A stretch of 64,000 bases of DNA, taken from assembly GCF_012912005.1 (NCBI RefSeq), contig NZ_JABBEA010000001.1, positions 868,001 through 932,000 on the forward strand, read 5' to 3'. Position 1 is the first letter of the stretch, and each line of letters opens with the position of its first letter. Under the pieces are notes generated by a model that saw only the letters and a program-made list of their open reading frames with translations, was not told where the DNA came from and ran no database searches. Shown here in pieces: positions 43,941 to 53,083 of the stretch. Source of the DNA: Paenibacillus sp. SZ31. GTDB lineage: Bacteria; Bacillota; Bacilli; Paenibacillales; Paenibacillaceae. The position numbers and the translations under genes were made by a program.

Positions 43941-44261
43941 TTGAGAAAACCTTTCTTCCTATTCGTACTCTTAATCATCTCATCTCTCTTACTCGGAGCA
44001 TGTGCCTCCGAAGAGGAAAAGATGATTGTATCCTCCGCCGAGAAGTTCGCTGCAAATTATGTTCTTGAAAAATACGGTGTAACCGTTCGTTTTACGGAGT
44101 ATAAATTCTCTCCTCCCGATCTAGCCAATTCGTTAGGCCTCCATGGCTACATTGAAGGCGATAAGAAAAAGAAGGTATTTGTTTTCGTGAACTACGATCC
44201 TTTAAGTATTCAGACACTATCGCTTCCAGAAGGTATATCCAAAAAATCAAATGCCAAATAG
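43941..44261 (+). CDS. Small hypothetical lipoprotein, 106 aa
   Basis: TTG start at 43941, with GAGG eight bases upstream. Signal peptide with lipobox LLLGAC. Mature part (FAANYVLEKYGVTVRFTEYK, GYIEGDKKKKVFVFVNYD) is a small beta-alpha domain like DUF1433-type Bacillus lipoproteins, though I am unsure. Monocistronic, convergent with the AraC fusion gene. Confidence 0.62.
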   Translation: MRKPFFLFVLLIISSLLLGACASEEEKMIVSSAEKFAANYVLEKYGVTVRFTEYKFSPPDLANSLGLHGYIEGDKKKKVFVFVNYDPLSIQTLSLPEGISKKSNAK

Positions 44262-44372
44262 AGAGTTGAAGCTATTTTTAAAACGATGATACATCTCTGT
44301 TTGAAGAAGTTCTCCACTAATTCGATGAAATCTGAATATACGGAAATAGGGGAGTAATTGTATAACTCCCCC

Positions 44373-46094
44373 TCACCCCAACAAAGCCTGCTCGATCTGA
44401 CCCACAATCCCCTTAACACCTATCGGCCCATAACAGCCGATCCATGTTGCAGCATCAACAGAATGTACACACTGTTGCTCGCCCCCATCCAGCATTCCCA
44501 AAACCCTCGTCTCTGTCGCAGATATCCCATCCTGCATAAGCTTATTACTCAGTAAAAAGTAGTGGCTAGCTTGTACTGCAGGTAATCTTTCAACCGAGAT
44601 ATGATAGGCCGTGTCGGTGGTATCTGCAACAAACAACGGAACGGGTAGACCCAGATCCCGGTACAGCACAGCGCCTGTGCGATGAGCAGCAGAATGGACG
44701 CGCACGAGGGAATCCAGTGGACGGATCAATGCCACACTTTTTCCTGCCAATACCGGAGCCAGTTCCTCAGACAACAAAGCCGTTCGACGGTGATAATCCA
44801 CGATAATCTGCTTGGCTTCTGCTCGCTTGCCTGTCAGTTCACCGAACAGACTTAGAATCGTCTGCCAGTTTTCGTTACGCTTGAACATGAGTACTGGAGC
44901 GATTCCACTTAACAGTTCATGGTGCTGATCATGCACCTCGGTGCAAATAATCAGATCCGGCGCAAGTCGCTCTACCGCCGGGAGATCGGGGTATTCATAC
45001 GTACCAAGTAATGCTGTATGCTGGAGTCCTGCCCGGAGTGATTGAGGGAACGTTAACACGGTACTTCCTAGTCCGACACTTCCTACCGGAGACAAGCCCA
45101 GTGCAAGCAAATGATCAGCATATTGCACATCGAGGACAGCGATACGCTGTGGTATTTCGGTGACGGTGTACTCCCCGCGCATATGGCAGATGACCGGGCC
45201 TTCTGCTGATTCATAGGAAGAAGCTGTGCGATTTTGCAGCAAAGCATTCGCATAGTCTGCATCTCTTCTCGAAGCGGCGGCATGCCGGTAATGTAGCGGT
45301 GGGACGCCATTATATTTTTTAAATGCTCTGCTGAAGTAATACATATCGCGATAGCCCATTTTGTCCGCAATTTCACCGATGGAAGCATCCGTATGACACA
45401 ACATGCGTGAGGCACTTTCCATACGCAGCTGAATGACGTATTCCATCGGTCCAAGCTGCTTCTCTTGTTTGAATCGTCGCTGCAGCTGTCTTACACTACA
45501 GCCCGCCAGAGCTGCCAGCTCTTTTAGCTCCAAGTTTTGACGATAGTGCGATGTGATATAAGAAGCGACTACATCCACCATGTCGGACTCCGCTCCCCCT
45601 TGACCACGTTCATACTCCATGATCAGCTCGTAGATCATTCCTTGGAGCAAAGCGTTGGCATAGAAACGTTCCAGTCCTTCACCGCGTCGCCATTTGGCAA
45701 CGATTTTTTCGGCGTTTTCGATCCATTCCGCATGGGTTGCCGAGTTTTGAACAAATGACCTGCGCAGCGGATGCTTGCGATATGAAGGTACAACAAGGGA
45801 AGCTCCCTCTATGGAAGAAGCCTTGTACATAATGACAATATAATGAATGTCCTCTGATCTGGCCGTCAGCGTAAAGGATGATCCCTTCACCACATGACAG
45901 GCAAAAGAAGCTCCAATGTGGCAACACTCGCCATCCATTGCAAGCTCCCCTTCCCCTCCATATGCCAGCAGCAATACATTTGAAGTTAAATCCGTTTCGT
46001 GTAAAACGCTGCCTGTCTGCAAAGTACCGCTATACCCGTCAAGCATCTTGATCGTCGTATCACTCCATAGACTTGTCTGTTCTTGCAGCGGCAT
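44373..46094 (-). CDS. AraC-family regulator fused to siderophore-binding domain, 573 aa
   Basis: Same design as the Btr-like protein at 13.4 kb: cupin-type sensor region (1-160), two helix-turn-helix motifs (about 170-275: ELAALAGCSVRQLQRRFKQE, IADKMGYRDMYYFSRAFKKY), then a TroA/FepB-like domain (about 300-573: VLDVQYADHLLALGLSPVGS, RLAPDLIICTEV, HRTGAVLYRDLGLPVPLF). The ATG at 46094 is used, with AGGAG nine bases upstream; an ATG at 46103 abuts that site. Third gene of an operon with a binding lipoprotein and an FhuF-like reductase. Its binding domain resembles that lipoprotein's, so both probably bind the same siderophore. Confidence 0.9.
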   Translation of the reverse strand: MPLQEQTSLWSDTTIKMLDGYSGTLQTGSVLHETDLTSNVLLLAYGGEGELAMDGECCHIGASFACHVVKGSSFTLTARSEDIHYIVIMYKASSIEGASLVVPSYRKHPLRRSFVQNSATHAEWIENAEKIVAKWRRGEGLERFYANALLQGMIYELIMEYERGQGGAESDMVDVVASYITSHYRQNLELKELAALAGCSVRQLQRRFKQEKQLGPMEYVIQLRMESASRMLCHTDASIGEIADKMGYRDMYYFSRAFKKYNGVPPLHYRHAAASRRDADYANALLQNRTASSYESAEGPVICHMRGEYTVTEIPQRIAVLDVQYADHLLALGLSPVGSVGLGSTVLTFPQSLRAGLQHTALLGTYEYPDLPAVERLAPDLIICTEVHDQHHELLSGIAPVLMFKRNENWQTILSLFGELTGKRAEAKQIIVDYHRRTALLSEELAPVLAGKSVALIRPLDSLVRVHSAAHRTGAVLYRDLGLPVPLFVADTTDTAYHISVERLPAVQASHYFLLSNKLMQDGISATETRVLGMLDGGEQQCVHSVDAATWIGCYGPIGVKGIVGQIEQALLG

Positions 46095-46139
46095 TTCTCT
46101 CATCTCCTGACAATAGCAAAGGTAAAGTTGTTGCTGTTG

Positions 46140-46916
46140 TCATTTTAGTTGAGATTCTTTCTCATTGTCAATTTTCGGACATTTTCTGCAATATTCCCCT
46201 GACATCTGATAATAAAAACAACAGGTGATCCGCTCGCTTTTCGCAACGGGAACATTGTCCTTACAATCGGTGAAGCGGGTCAACGGATTCTTTCTTACAC
46301 CAAACACCTGCCCGGACGCCACTTGCGTCAGATATGAAAAGTCCGCCTGGATGTGCCCACTATCCTGCTCTACCACATCTTCATCAGGTGTATACAGTGG
46401 GCCAATGCGTACCATGATATTCTCCCAGAGAATACTCATCGAAAGTGGCGCAATCGCAGCAAGCGTCTTTAACAGCGGTGTAAGCTGTACCGCAAACATC
46501 TCCTCGATCACCTTTTCCCGCCACACTGCCCTGTCTCCCGTTAGTCCTTCAGCCTGAAGTCCATTCACCGCTAGAAAAGGAAATCCTGTTCCGCCCTCAT
46601 GATCTGAGAGCGCCGGATGATAGAGAAAGCTGTTCTCCAGCTGAAACGAAACATGCTGATGATGAAAAGTCATCGCGGTCACCAGCGGAGCCGTCCACAG
46701 ATAGCCAATTCGCTTGGCTAACATGGAAGCGGCAACCTTCATGTCAGGCGCATCGATGTACTCCTGAAACCAACTGATATACTCTCGGCATGCCGCTTCG
46801 TCATGCAACTCACTTAGAGCAATGGTACGGACACTATGTTCAGGCGGCTCACCGAGCAAGATCGAATGATCCTCCACTGTCTCTTTCCATAAGTCTGTCG
46901 AGAGATAATGGGTCAT
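46140..46916 (-). CDS. FhuF-like ferric-siderophore reductase, [2Fe-2S] protein, 258 aa
   Basis: Cytoplasmic reductase that would free iron from imported siderophore. The C-terminal cluster motif ITCCFYYQMSGEYCRKCP keeps the four cysteines of FhuF (CC-x10-C-x2-C). The N-terminal 200 residues (SILWENIMVRIGPLY and others) fit the IucA/IucC-like FhuF fold. Starts 1 base after the stop of the binding-lipoprotein gene, so translation is coupled; no separate strong ribosome site. Controlled with that gene by the Fur box at 47985-47999. Confidence 0.87.
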   Translation of the reverse strand: MTHYLSTDLWKETVEDHSILLGEPPEHSVRTIALSELHDEAACREYISWFQEYIDAPDMKVAASMLAKRIGYLWTAPLVTAMTFHHQHVSFQLENSFLYHPALSDHEGGTGFPFLAVNGLQAEGLTGDRAVWREKVIEEMFAVQLTPLLKTLAAIAPLSMSILWENIMVRIGPLYTPDEDVVEQDSGHIQADFSYLTQVASGQVFGVRKNPLTRFTDCKDNVPVAKSERITCCFYYQMSGEYCRKCPKIDNEKESQLK

Positions 46917-46917
46917 A

Positions 46918-47958
46918 TTAATTCGATCCGAGCAGGGCTTCCGATGCCTGATCTACAATAAGATTAATAGCAAGAGGTCCGTAGTATGCAATCCAAAGTG
47001 TTGAGTTTACGTCATACGTGCGGTTATTCTTCACAGCATCAAGGGACTTCCACACTGGATTACTCACCATAGCCTCTGCCTCTGCCGCAAACAGCTCATC
47101 CGACAGCACAAAATAACGATCTGCCCCAATGTCAGGAACCTTCTCCATCGAGATTTCAACAGAGGTATCATCCTTGATTCCCTCAACGAGTGCAGGCATT
47201 TTCAAGCCCAAATCCTGATACAGAATGCCGCCTGTGCGATGCTCGATACCATGAACACGAATGCCTTCTTTTCTCGGACGAATAAGGGCTACCGTTTCAT
47301 CTCCCATTTTCTCTGACAGCTGTGCCTTCAGACCAGCGACTTTCTCTTCATAAGCCTTACGCACCGTCTCTGCATCGTCCTGCTTGTCTGTAATCTTAGC
47401 CACTGTGGCTAACGTATCACGCCAGTCTTCGTAAAAATCAAGTACCAGGGTAGGTGCAATTTTGCTTACACTCTCATACTGCTTTTCCTGGAAGTCCGTC
47501 ATGATAATCAGATCCGGTTCCAAGGCTACAATCGCTTCCAGATTAGGCTCGTCCCGTGTACCCAGAACCTGTACGTCACTCGGCTGATCGCCTAAGTATT
47601 CTGGAAAATCAGTGTTACCTCCAGCGATAACACTACCTGCTGGCTTCTCGCCAACGGCTAACATTTGATCCAGAAACTTAACATCCAGCACTGCAATTTT
47701 CTGTGGTTTTTCGTTTAGAGTGATGTCACCCTTCATACCCTTGATCGTTACGGGAAAAGCTCCTTCCGTCTGCGTTTCCGCATTCGCAGGTGTCTCCGCT
47801 GGCGTTGCAGCAGATTGCTTACCACTATCTGTACCTGTTGCGGCACCGCAAGCCGTCAGGACTAGAATAAGGGCCATCATCAAGCCCATGAGTAATCGTG
47901 ATTTGTGAGCAGTGTAGGCTTTGTTACCAGCCGTTTGCTCCTTTGTTCCTTGTTTCAT
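46918..47958 (-). CDS. Siderophore-binding ABC lipoprotein, 346 aa
   Basis: Lipoprotein with an unusually long basic N-region before the signal helix and lipobox VLTACG (C37). TroA/FepB-type fold: KIAVLDVKFLDQMLAVGEKP, AIVALEPDLIIMTDFQE, EHRTGGILYQDLGLKMPALV. ATG at 47958, with AAGGGGG eight bases upstream; a longer frame runs through the Fur box and is not used. No permease in the operon, so it shares one encoded elsewhere. First gene of a Fur-controlled trio with FhuF-like and AraC-fusion genes. Confidence 0.9.
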   Translation of the reverse strand: MKQGTKEQTAGNKAYTAHKSRLLMGLMMALILVLTACGAATGTDSGKQSAATPAETPANAETQTEGAFPVTIKGMKGDITLNEKPQKIAVLDVKFLDQMLAVGEKPAGSVIAGGNTDFPEYLGDQPSDVQVLGTRDEPNLEAIVALEPDLIIMTDFQEKQYESVSKIAPTLVLDFYEDWRDTLATVAKITDKQDDAETVRKAYEEKVAGLKAQLSEKMGDETVALIRPRKEGIRVHGIEHRTGGILYQDLGLKMPALVEGIKDDTSVEISMEKVPDIGADRYFVLSDELFAAEAEAMVSNPVWKSLDAVKNNRTYDVNSTLWIAYYGPLAINLIVDQASEALLGSN

Positions 47959-47984
47959 TTGTAAATCCCCCTTATGTATACTGG

Positions 47985-48004
47985 TGATAATGATTTTCAT
48001 TATC
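47985..48004 (-). promoter_or_regulatory. Fur box of the lipoprotein/fhuF-like/regulator operon
   Basis: TGATAATGATTTTCATTATC: two overlapping 7-1-7 units, close to the classical 19-base GATAATGATAATCATTATC palindrome. It lies 27 bases before the start codon. Strongest Fur site in the window. Confidence 0.88.
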
Positions 48005-48095
48005 GAAACATAAAGAGAGTATATACGATCTTCGTATCGTGTTACCATGTACTTTTGCGACATTTCAGCCGGACTAATGCGACATCGCGAGCTGC

Positions 48096-48374
48096 TTATC
48101 CGCCCTTTAACATTTCTGCAATGTACGCTTGCAATCGGTAGATGTCTGAAAGAAGCTCTTCTTCCTCCGGCGTATTTCCATACTCCCCTAGCCAGCGCGG
48201 TGTGCGGATATGCCACTCGTTAGACATGTATTGCTGTTCATCCCGGTAGGCTATCATGTGCTCCATGAAATACGCCAAAGAGCCGAAGGATTGTTTACCA
48301 GTATCGTTGATGATGGATTGTGTTTTTTTAATGATCGCCTGTAACATTTGTTGAATATGATCTTCGGGATTCAT
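48096..48374 (-). CDS. Hypothetical protein, 92 aa
   Basis: Helical, soluble, acidic (HIQQMLQAIIKKTQSIINDT, EEEELLSDIYRLQAYIAEML). No family recognised. Start at 48374, with GGGGGAG six bases upstream. It ends 91 bases before the Fur box of the siderophore operon on the same strand. Confidence 0.6.
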   Translation of the reverse strand: MNPEDHIQQMLQAIIKKTQSIINDTGKQSFGSLAYFMEHMIAYRDEQQYMSNEWHIRTPRWLGEYGNTPEEEELLSDIYRLQAYIAEMLKGG

Positions 48375-48416
48375 AACGTTCTCCCCCTTGTACACCAAAG
48401 GTTTAAAAACAAATAG

Positions 48417-48456
48417 GAAGGTCCTTCTCTACTCCATAGAGATCAGACAACCTTCC
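48417..48456. terminator. Terminator-like hairpin
   Basis: GGAAGGT...ACCTTCC outer stem with a TCTCTA/TAGAGA inner stem, followed on the minus strand by a T-rich run. A sequence relative (CATAGAGA, ACCTTCC) occurs at 42905-42945 after the lipase pseudogene. Confidence 0.6.
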
Positions 48457-48526
48457 AATCTTCTTTTCAAGACATAAAACATAAACATGTATTAACACAT
48501 CTGATATAGAACTCATCATTTCGAAG

Positions 48527-48832
48527 CTACTCTGGATATTCCCTTGATGCCTCGATCAATTTATCTTCTTCATCAAAAACGTTCAGCACTCTCTCAATGT
48601 CATCCACTTCATAGCTTCTAACAACAATCAGTTGCTGCATATGAAGACCTGGTGGGTCTATGTCCGGTCGAGACAAGTTATTTAGCAAACGTTCTGGTGT
48701 ATATAAGATGCTCCATCGTCTGGAACCATCTGTAAAAACTATCGTGATCTCTATCCACTTCCATTCTTCCAAGTTATCCGATCTTACCTCATCATCAAAA
48801 CGCCAGCTTACCAGCCTTGGTCTTAAATTCAT
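48527..48832 (-). CDS. Hypothetical protein, 101 aa
   Basis: Small soluble beta-rich protein (WKWIEITIVFTDGSRRWSIL, HMQQLIVVRSYEVDDIERVL). No recognised family; size and composition are like Imm-type immunity proteins. It starts 5 bases after the CPT-like kinase stop, so it is in an operon with it. Ribosome site weak. Confidence 0.6.
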   Translation of the reverse strand: MNLRPRLVSWRFDDEVRSDNLEEWKWIEITIVFTDGSRRWSILYTPERLLNNLSRPDIDPPGLHMQQLIVVRSYEVDDIERVLNVFDEEDKLIEASREYPE

Positions 48833-48837
48833 TTCTT

Positions 48838-49434
48838 TTACGATGTTTTTACCTCTCTTCTGCTTAACTTCTTAAATGCCGAGTATTCCTGATCGGACTT
48901 CATATAACTTAGTATCTTTTCCGCACATTCAGCTGAACTAAGCTCTTCCGTGTTCACTTCCAGATCATATTCATCATAGGAGTAGATGTAGTCGAACTGG
49001 GAATGGGCCAGTCCAATCGCGCGATCTCCCCTGCTCTGCTCTCTTCTGGTGAGTTCTTCTTTGGAGCAATGCACGCCTACAAACAATATCGGATAATCCG
49101 ATAGTAAATTATAAAAATCATTAAACCACTTGTCATTGCTGATGACCGTATCCACGATGACATTCAAACCCATTTCCGAAAACAGCTTAATGGTTGCACA
49201 GTACAACGAATTGATGGGGTCGAACAGGATATCTGTCATCACATGGTGTTCCACTTCTCTTGTTGGTTTCATATCTGGATATGTATTGTCGATAAACTGA
49301 TCATAATTATGAAGAAATTGATCTACAGATAGATGATGGAACGGAATGTCTCCCTGATTTTTCATTTCCATCGCAATGCTTGTCTTCCCCGAACTTGACG
49401 TTCCGTTCAAAAATATAATGAGTCCTCGTTCCAT
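48838..49434 (-). CDS. Chloramphenicol phosphotransferase-like kinase, 198 aa
   Basis: CPT-family P-loop kinase: GLIIFLNGTSSSGKTS (Walker A), HHLSVDQFLHNYD, GLNVIVDTVISNDKWFNDF, FVGVHCSKEELTRREQSRGD and the tail YDLEVNTEELSSAECA all match the family layout. The founding member phosphorylates chloramphenicol; most chromosomal relatives have unknown substrates, so resistance is not implied. ATG at 49434, with AAGGGTG upstream. Confidence 0.85.
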   Translation of the reverse strand: MERGLIIFLNGTSSSGKTSIAMEMKNQGDIPFHHLSVDQFLHNYDQFIDNTYPDMKPTREVEHHVMTDILFDPINSLYCATIKLFSEMGLNVIVDTVISNDKWFNDFYNLLSDYPILFVGVHCSKEELTRREQSRGDRAIGLAHSQFDYIYSYDEYDLEVNTEELSSAECAEKILSYMKSDQEYSAFKKLSRREVKTS

Positions 49435-49499
49435 ATCTATCACCCTTATCATTAAAATTATTGCTGCAATTCAGATCACATAACAATGAAAATTTCAAC

Positions 49500-49637
49500 T
49501 CATTTGATCCAATGTTTCCAAGTTGCTTCACTAATTTTGTGTTCTTTTAAGAACATTTTCAAAAACTTTTCTATTTCGTCTAGTGATTTCTCATAATGTA
49601 TCGCATTCAATCGCTGAAGCAAACTCATTTCCATCAT
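49500..49637 (-). CDS. Possible small gene or gene remnant, 45 aa
   Basis: Helical, basic 45-residue frame (LLQRLNAIHYEKSLDEIEKF, LKEHKISEATWKHWIK). It lacks a clear ribosome site and lies in the 218-base gap between two genes on the same strand. Amino-acid composition looks protein-like, so it may be a degraded C-terminus. Confidence 0.3.
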   Translation of the reverse strand: MMEMSLLQRLNAIHYEKSLDEIEKFLKMFLKEHKISEATWKHWIK

Positions 49638-49670
49638 GCTTTGACTTGTAATCTCAATCCCCAATGCTCT

Positions 49671-50441
49671 TTATCGCCTGCCGATGAATAGCTTATTTTG
49701 AGTCCAATGAAGATTATAACCATAACGATATAGCTCAAAGTAAGGTTGCAGGCAGTCTTCAGCCTCCTGTAGACCTTGATAGCGGGGCCATTGTAAGTAG
49801 TAAGCTATCCAATAATCGCAAGCGATGGAATAGTATGCTTCGCTTAATAGCTCGATTGTTTCATCGTAATCACTGCGCGAACTGAGGAGCTCTCCGAGTG
49901 CTTCGTAAACGACCTCGCCATCTTCTTCATCCGTGCCTTGAATCAATCTTTGCTCCAGCTTGTTAATTTCGCCTGTCGGTATTACAACGACCTCCGTCAG
50001 ACTTGCCAAATCTTGTAATGCTTCATTTGCTACGTCTGCCACTTCGTCATCTTCCGGTACTTTGGAGAACAGACTCTTCAATCTTTGAATGAGCTTCTCC
50101 CCCAGACCACGCAACGTTTCCTCAGAAGCAGCCTCATGTCCGCCGTTGAAATATCCTGGCACATATTCGCCGGCGAAGTCCTCAGGATTCAACATCTCAT
50201 AAATTGGACGTATTCTATCCAAAAGACGCTGCCCGTCTGGAATCGGCTCAAACACACGTTCAACGCCTGCTCCCGATGGCATAAACCACTGAAAAAATCC
50301 GTATAGATGGTCTGCTTCAACCTCATCATCATCTGCTGGCTTAAATTCTTCTCCACCCATCGCTAATAAATAGCGGCCATATTCCTGTTGATTCAATCGT
50401 ACCATCTCCTCTTCTGTTAGCCCGTTTACCACTCTCTCCAT
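49671..50441 (-). CDS. Hypothetical protein, 256 aa
   Basis: Acidic, helical, soluble (EYGRYLLAMGGEEFKPADDD, TIELLSEAYYSIACDYWIAY). No family recognised. It overlaps the stop of the upstream 116-residue gene by 16 bases, so the two are coupled. Layout resembles two-gene toxin-immunity or chaperone pairs, which is speculation. Confidence 0.65.
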   Translation of the reverse strand: MERVVNGLTEEEMVRLNQQEYGRYLLAMGGEEFKPADDDEVEADHLYGFFQWFMPSGAGVERVFEPIPDGQRLLDRIRPIYEMLNPEDFAGEYVPGYFNGGHEAASEETLRGLGEKLIQRLKSLFSKVPEDDEVADVANEALQDLASLTEVVVIPTGEINKLEQRLIQGTDEEDGEVVYEALGELLSSRSDYDETIELLSEAYYSIACDYWIAYYLQWPRYQGLQEAEDCLQPYFELYRYGYNLHWTQNKLFIGRR

Positions 50442-50776
50442 TCTTCCGTAATATCTTCATCCTCCTCAATGTCTAATCCAGCCAGCCTAGCTGCCTTGTC
50501 GATAAAATCGGCCAATTCTTCACGTTCCATCGTTTCAATGAAATAGCCATTTTCCTCATTCATCTCATTAAATGTAACCACAACTTCTTCTACAGCTTTC
50601 ATAATATGCTTAGGATGTTTCGTTTCTTGTACTACTATTAACTGGTTTAAAAAGATATCCAAGGCTTTGTCAGACATGAGTAATCTCTCTTCTGTAAAAA
50701 TCTCATCTCCGCCTTCGATCATTCTTTCGCTCCATAGTTTGGTTGGTTTTTCATGAAATAAGTTTAGCAAGGTCAT
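50426..50776 (-). CDS. Hypothetical protein, 116 aa
   Basis: Soluble, acidic (MTLLNLFHEKPTKLWSERMI, NEMNEENGYFIETMEREELA). No recognised family. Start at 50776, with AAGGAG nine bases upstream; the ATG three codons earlier is too close. First gene of the coupled pair. Confidence 0.62.
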   Translation of the reverse strand: MTLLNLFHEKPTKLWSERMIEGGDEIFTEERLLMSDKALDIFLNQLIVVQETKHPKHIMKAVEEVVVTFNEMNEENGYFIETMEREELADFIDKAARLAGLDIEEDEDITEEWREW

Positions 50777-50995
50777 TGGGATCATTCTCCTTCAAGTTTT
50801 AATTATGTATATATTTTATCTGTAACCATCCCTACGTACAAGCGTTCCCACCTTTTCAATGGTTCCACTATATTTTCGATGTTGAATTTAATAGTGATAT
50901 TCTACTAGGTTTATATTATTAATTCACAATAATTATCAGATATGTGTATAGTAGAAATGAAGCAAAATACTAAATCTAACGGAGAGGATGATATC

Positions 50996-51601
50996 ATGTC
51001 TTTTTTCAAAAGGAAGGTTGTACTAGTCTCTGTATTAATCTTATCGGCTATCTTCTCTGGTGCAATCGCTTACGTAAATGGTCAATCGAAACCGGACGTA
51101 GCCATTCATAAAGTCGTCAACCTTTCGTCCAACTCCTTAACATTTCATAAAATTGATAAGCTGGATGCGTTCGCTGAACTGATCGTCATTGGTTATGCCA
51201 CAGCAGATGTCAGAGATCGAGAGCATGTTATTACTGCATTTGATGATGGGACTATGCAATCCTTTCACACCAATACAAACATCAAGATTGAAAAGATATT
51301 AAAGCAACCGAACGATTTTCCTACTGATCAGAACGAATTAACAATCATTGAACCCGTCAGCCTGGAAGGAGACGTCAAGTACACAGTTAATGACTATGTA
51401 GAACTGCAGAAAGGTGATAAAAGTGTGCTCTTCTTGATGAAAAACTCCTTTGGTGATTATGGATTAATTAATGATAACTTAGGCAAATTCAGCCTTGAAG
51501 GGATAAGTCAATATAGTGTACCTCAATCCTCCACTGCACAAGCGTTATCAGAATACGAAACTTTCCGTAACTCTGTCATGAAGAAGTACCATTTGAATTG
51601 A
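50996..51601 (+). CDS. Hypothetical exported or anchored protein, 201 aa
   Basis: N-terminal signal or anchor helix (VVLVSVLILSAIFSGAIAYV) and a beta-rich outer domain (AFAELIVIGYATADVRDREH, NELTIIEPVSLEGDVKYTVN, DKSVLFLMKNSFGDYGLIND), a layout seen in exported Bacilli proteins of unknown role. GGAGAGG lies eight bases before the ATG at 50996. Its last 26 bases overlap the convergent gene's 3' end. Confidence 0.68.
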   Translation: MSFFKRKVVLVSVLILSAIFSGAIAYVNGQSKPDVAIHKVVNLSSNSLTFHKIDKLDAFAELIVIGYATADVRDREHVITAFDDGTMQSFHTNTNIKIEKILKQPNDFPTDQNELTIIEPVSLEGDVKYTVNDYVELQKGDKSVLFLMKNSFGDYGLINDNLGKFSLEGISQYSVPQSSTAQALSEYETFRNSVMKKYHLN

Positions 51602-52061
51602 GGCTTACGTCAAAGGATGAAGTTATCGATTTTTGTCTAAAATCATTGGGTATCACTTTAATCTCCACGTTTAGATGTATAGATTCAGGCAGATTCATTT
51701 GAGTTATATTCTCACTACCAATGAAGTAATAATGCTTTTCGTCCAGTTCTATCAAACCGCCACCTGTTGAGCCAGAAGTTGAAATCAAATTCCCGTCACG
51801 ATAAAGCTCACAAGCAATGTTATACTCCATCAAACTAAACCCTTTCACTTCATATCCAACCTTGATTTGATTTTCCGTGTAATCAGCATTTCGTAAACTA
51901 ATCGCACCACCATCGACCATTTGGGTCTGAATTGCAATATTTGCCTCGGGCATCTCTGGTTTCCTTAATAAATATCCCACTTTTAGGTACCATATAGTCC
52001 CCAGTACAACTACAGCAAGTACAATTATAGCAATAATAAAATTCTTTTCTTTTTTATCCAT
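51576..52061 (-). CDS. Hypothetical membrane-anchored protein, 161 aa
   Basis: Helix FIIAIIVLAVVVLGTIWYL then an outer beta-sandwich-like domain (ADYTENQIKVGYEVKGFSLM, ESIHLNVEIKVIPNDFRQKS). AAGGAG lies upstream of the ATG. No family recognised. Convergent and overlapping by 26 bases with the neighbouring gene. Confidence 0.65.
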   Translation of the reverse strand: MDKKEKNFIIAIIVLAVVVLGTIWYLKVGYLLRKPEMPEANIAIQTQMVDGGAISLRNADYTENQIKVGYEVKGFSLMEYNIACELYRDGNLISTSGSTGGGLIELDEKHYYFIGSENITQMNLPESIHLNVEIKVIPNDFRQKSITSSFDVSLNSNGTSS

Positions 52062-52153
52062 AATCCTTACTCCTTACATCTGAACACGGTCTTGGTTCAT
52101 CGACCATGCATTCCATTAGGAATTATGTTCGATTAAATTTCAGGTTTTCCGCA

Positions 52154-52798
52154 TTATCCTAAAAATACATTGTTAATTATCTCTCGATCATAATCTAGAA
52201 TCCAATCGTTATATTCTTTATAGATACCCATTAGTTCTTCCCTTGCTGCTGAAATAACATCGCAACCTCTATCATCATAGATATGAAATATCGTTTTCTT
52301 ACTTATATTAATGAAATACACCCTATGATAAATCTTTGGCTTAATTCCAACATCATGATTACATATAGCTTTGATTAACTGATTGTATTTCAAGTCCTTA
52401 ACTCTGCATCTAGTCCAGTACCTATACATGGTGTTTCTTGGGTCTTGGATGTCATCTGATTCACAATCCAAACCTGGAAATATCTCAAGGCTCAGGGCTC
52501 TAATCGGCCCTTTCTTCTTAATATATTTTCTGTACAGGTTCAATTTTTTCACTTTGTGTTTAGGCTTATCTCCCAAATAAGCTTGAGTTATGAATAGGAC
52601 TTCATCTTCTTGATCATGAAGAGCCTTAAATAATTCAAGTGATCGATGATAAACTTGTTCCATGTAATACTCCGTACTCATTCCAAACATCAGAGAATTG
52701 CCAAGTTCGAATCGTATTCCAACATCCCCATTATAAAAAAGCGGCGGTTCTAAGGTCAGGTTTGGAAAATGCTCTGCGAGATATGTCTTCAGGTCCAT
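52154..52798 (-). CDS. DUF3885-family protein, 214 aa
   Basis: Fits DUF3885: N-terminal LAEHFPNLTLEPPLFYNGDV and IRFELG, and the C-terminal IYDDRGCDVISAARE followed by YDREIINNVFLG. Function unknown, often in contact-dependent or immunity-type loci. GGAGG lies seven bases before the ATG. Confidence 0.8.
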   Translation of the reverse strand: MDLKTYLAEHFPNLTLEPPLFYNGDVGIRFELGNSLMFGMSTEYYMEQVYHRSLELFKALHDQEDEVLFITQAYLGDKPKHKVKKLNLYRKYIKKKGPIRALSLEIFPGLDCESDDIQDPRNTMYRYWTRCRVKDLKYNQLIKAICNHDVGIKPKIYHRVYFINISKKTIFHIYDDRGCDVISAAREELMGIYKEYNDWILDYDREIINNVFLG

Positions 52799-52878
52799 TC
52801 TGTGTCCTCCATTATTTTTTTTGGATTACATCTAATTAATTCTTTAGCTCTCCATTTCCTATCTTGTTTAAAGCTCTT

Positions 52879-53022
52879 TTACAAATAATACTTCGCCAGG
52901 TGATCAGGGATTTCCTCAACAGCCGAATAGGCCTCCAAATTCTCTTTAAAGATGGTTGCCAGTTTACTGGCCTGATTCGTTCTAATTCCATTGACCGTTA
53001 AACTTAATCTGGAGAAATCATT
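52879..53022 (-). pseudogene. Unrecognised protein fragment, 47 aa
   Basis: The frame RLSLTVNGIRTNQASKLATI...EEIPDHLAKYYL looks like a real C-terminus but has no start, no ribosome site and only about 47-60 codons. It directly follows a T-box-like element, so it may be what remains of the gene that element once controlled. Confidence 0.35.
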
Positions 53023-53083
53023 CATTAACAGATTATGAATGAATAGACGCTCTCTGTAAAACGTACTCAAATGACAAAACAAA

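Noticed and set aside
46150..46164. Fur box before the second AraC-fusion gene (TGAGATTCTTTCTCA)
   Set aside because: Only 10 of 14 consensus positions match and it lies inside the end of the fhuF-like coding region; the operon already has a strong Fur site.
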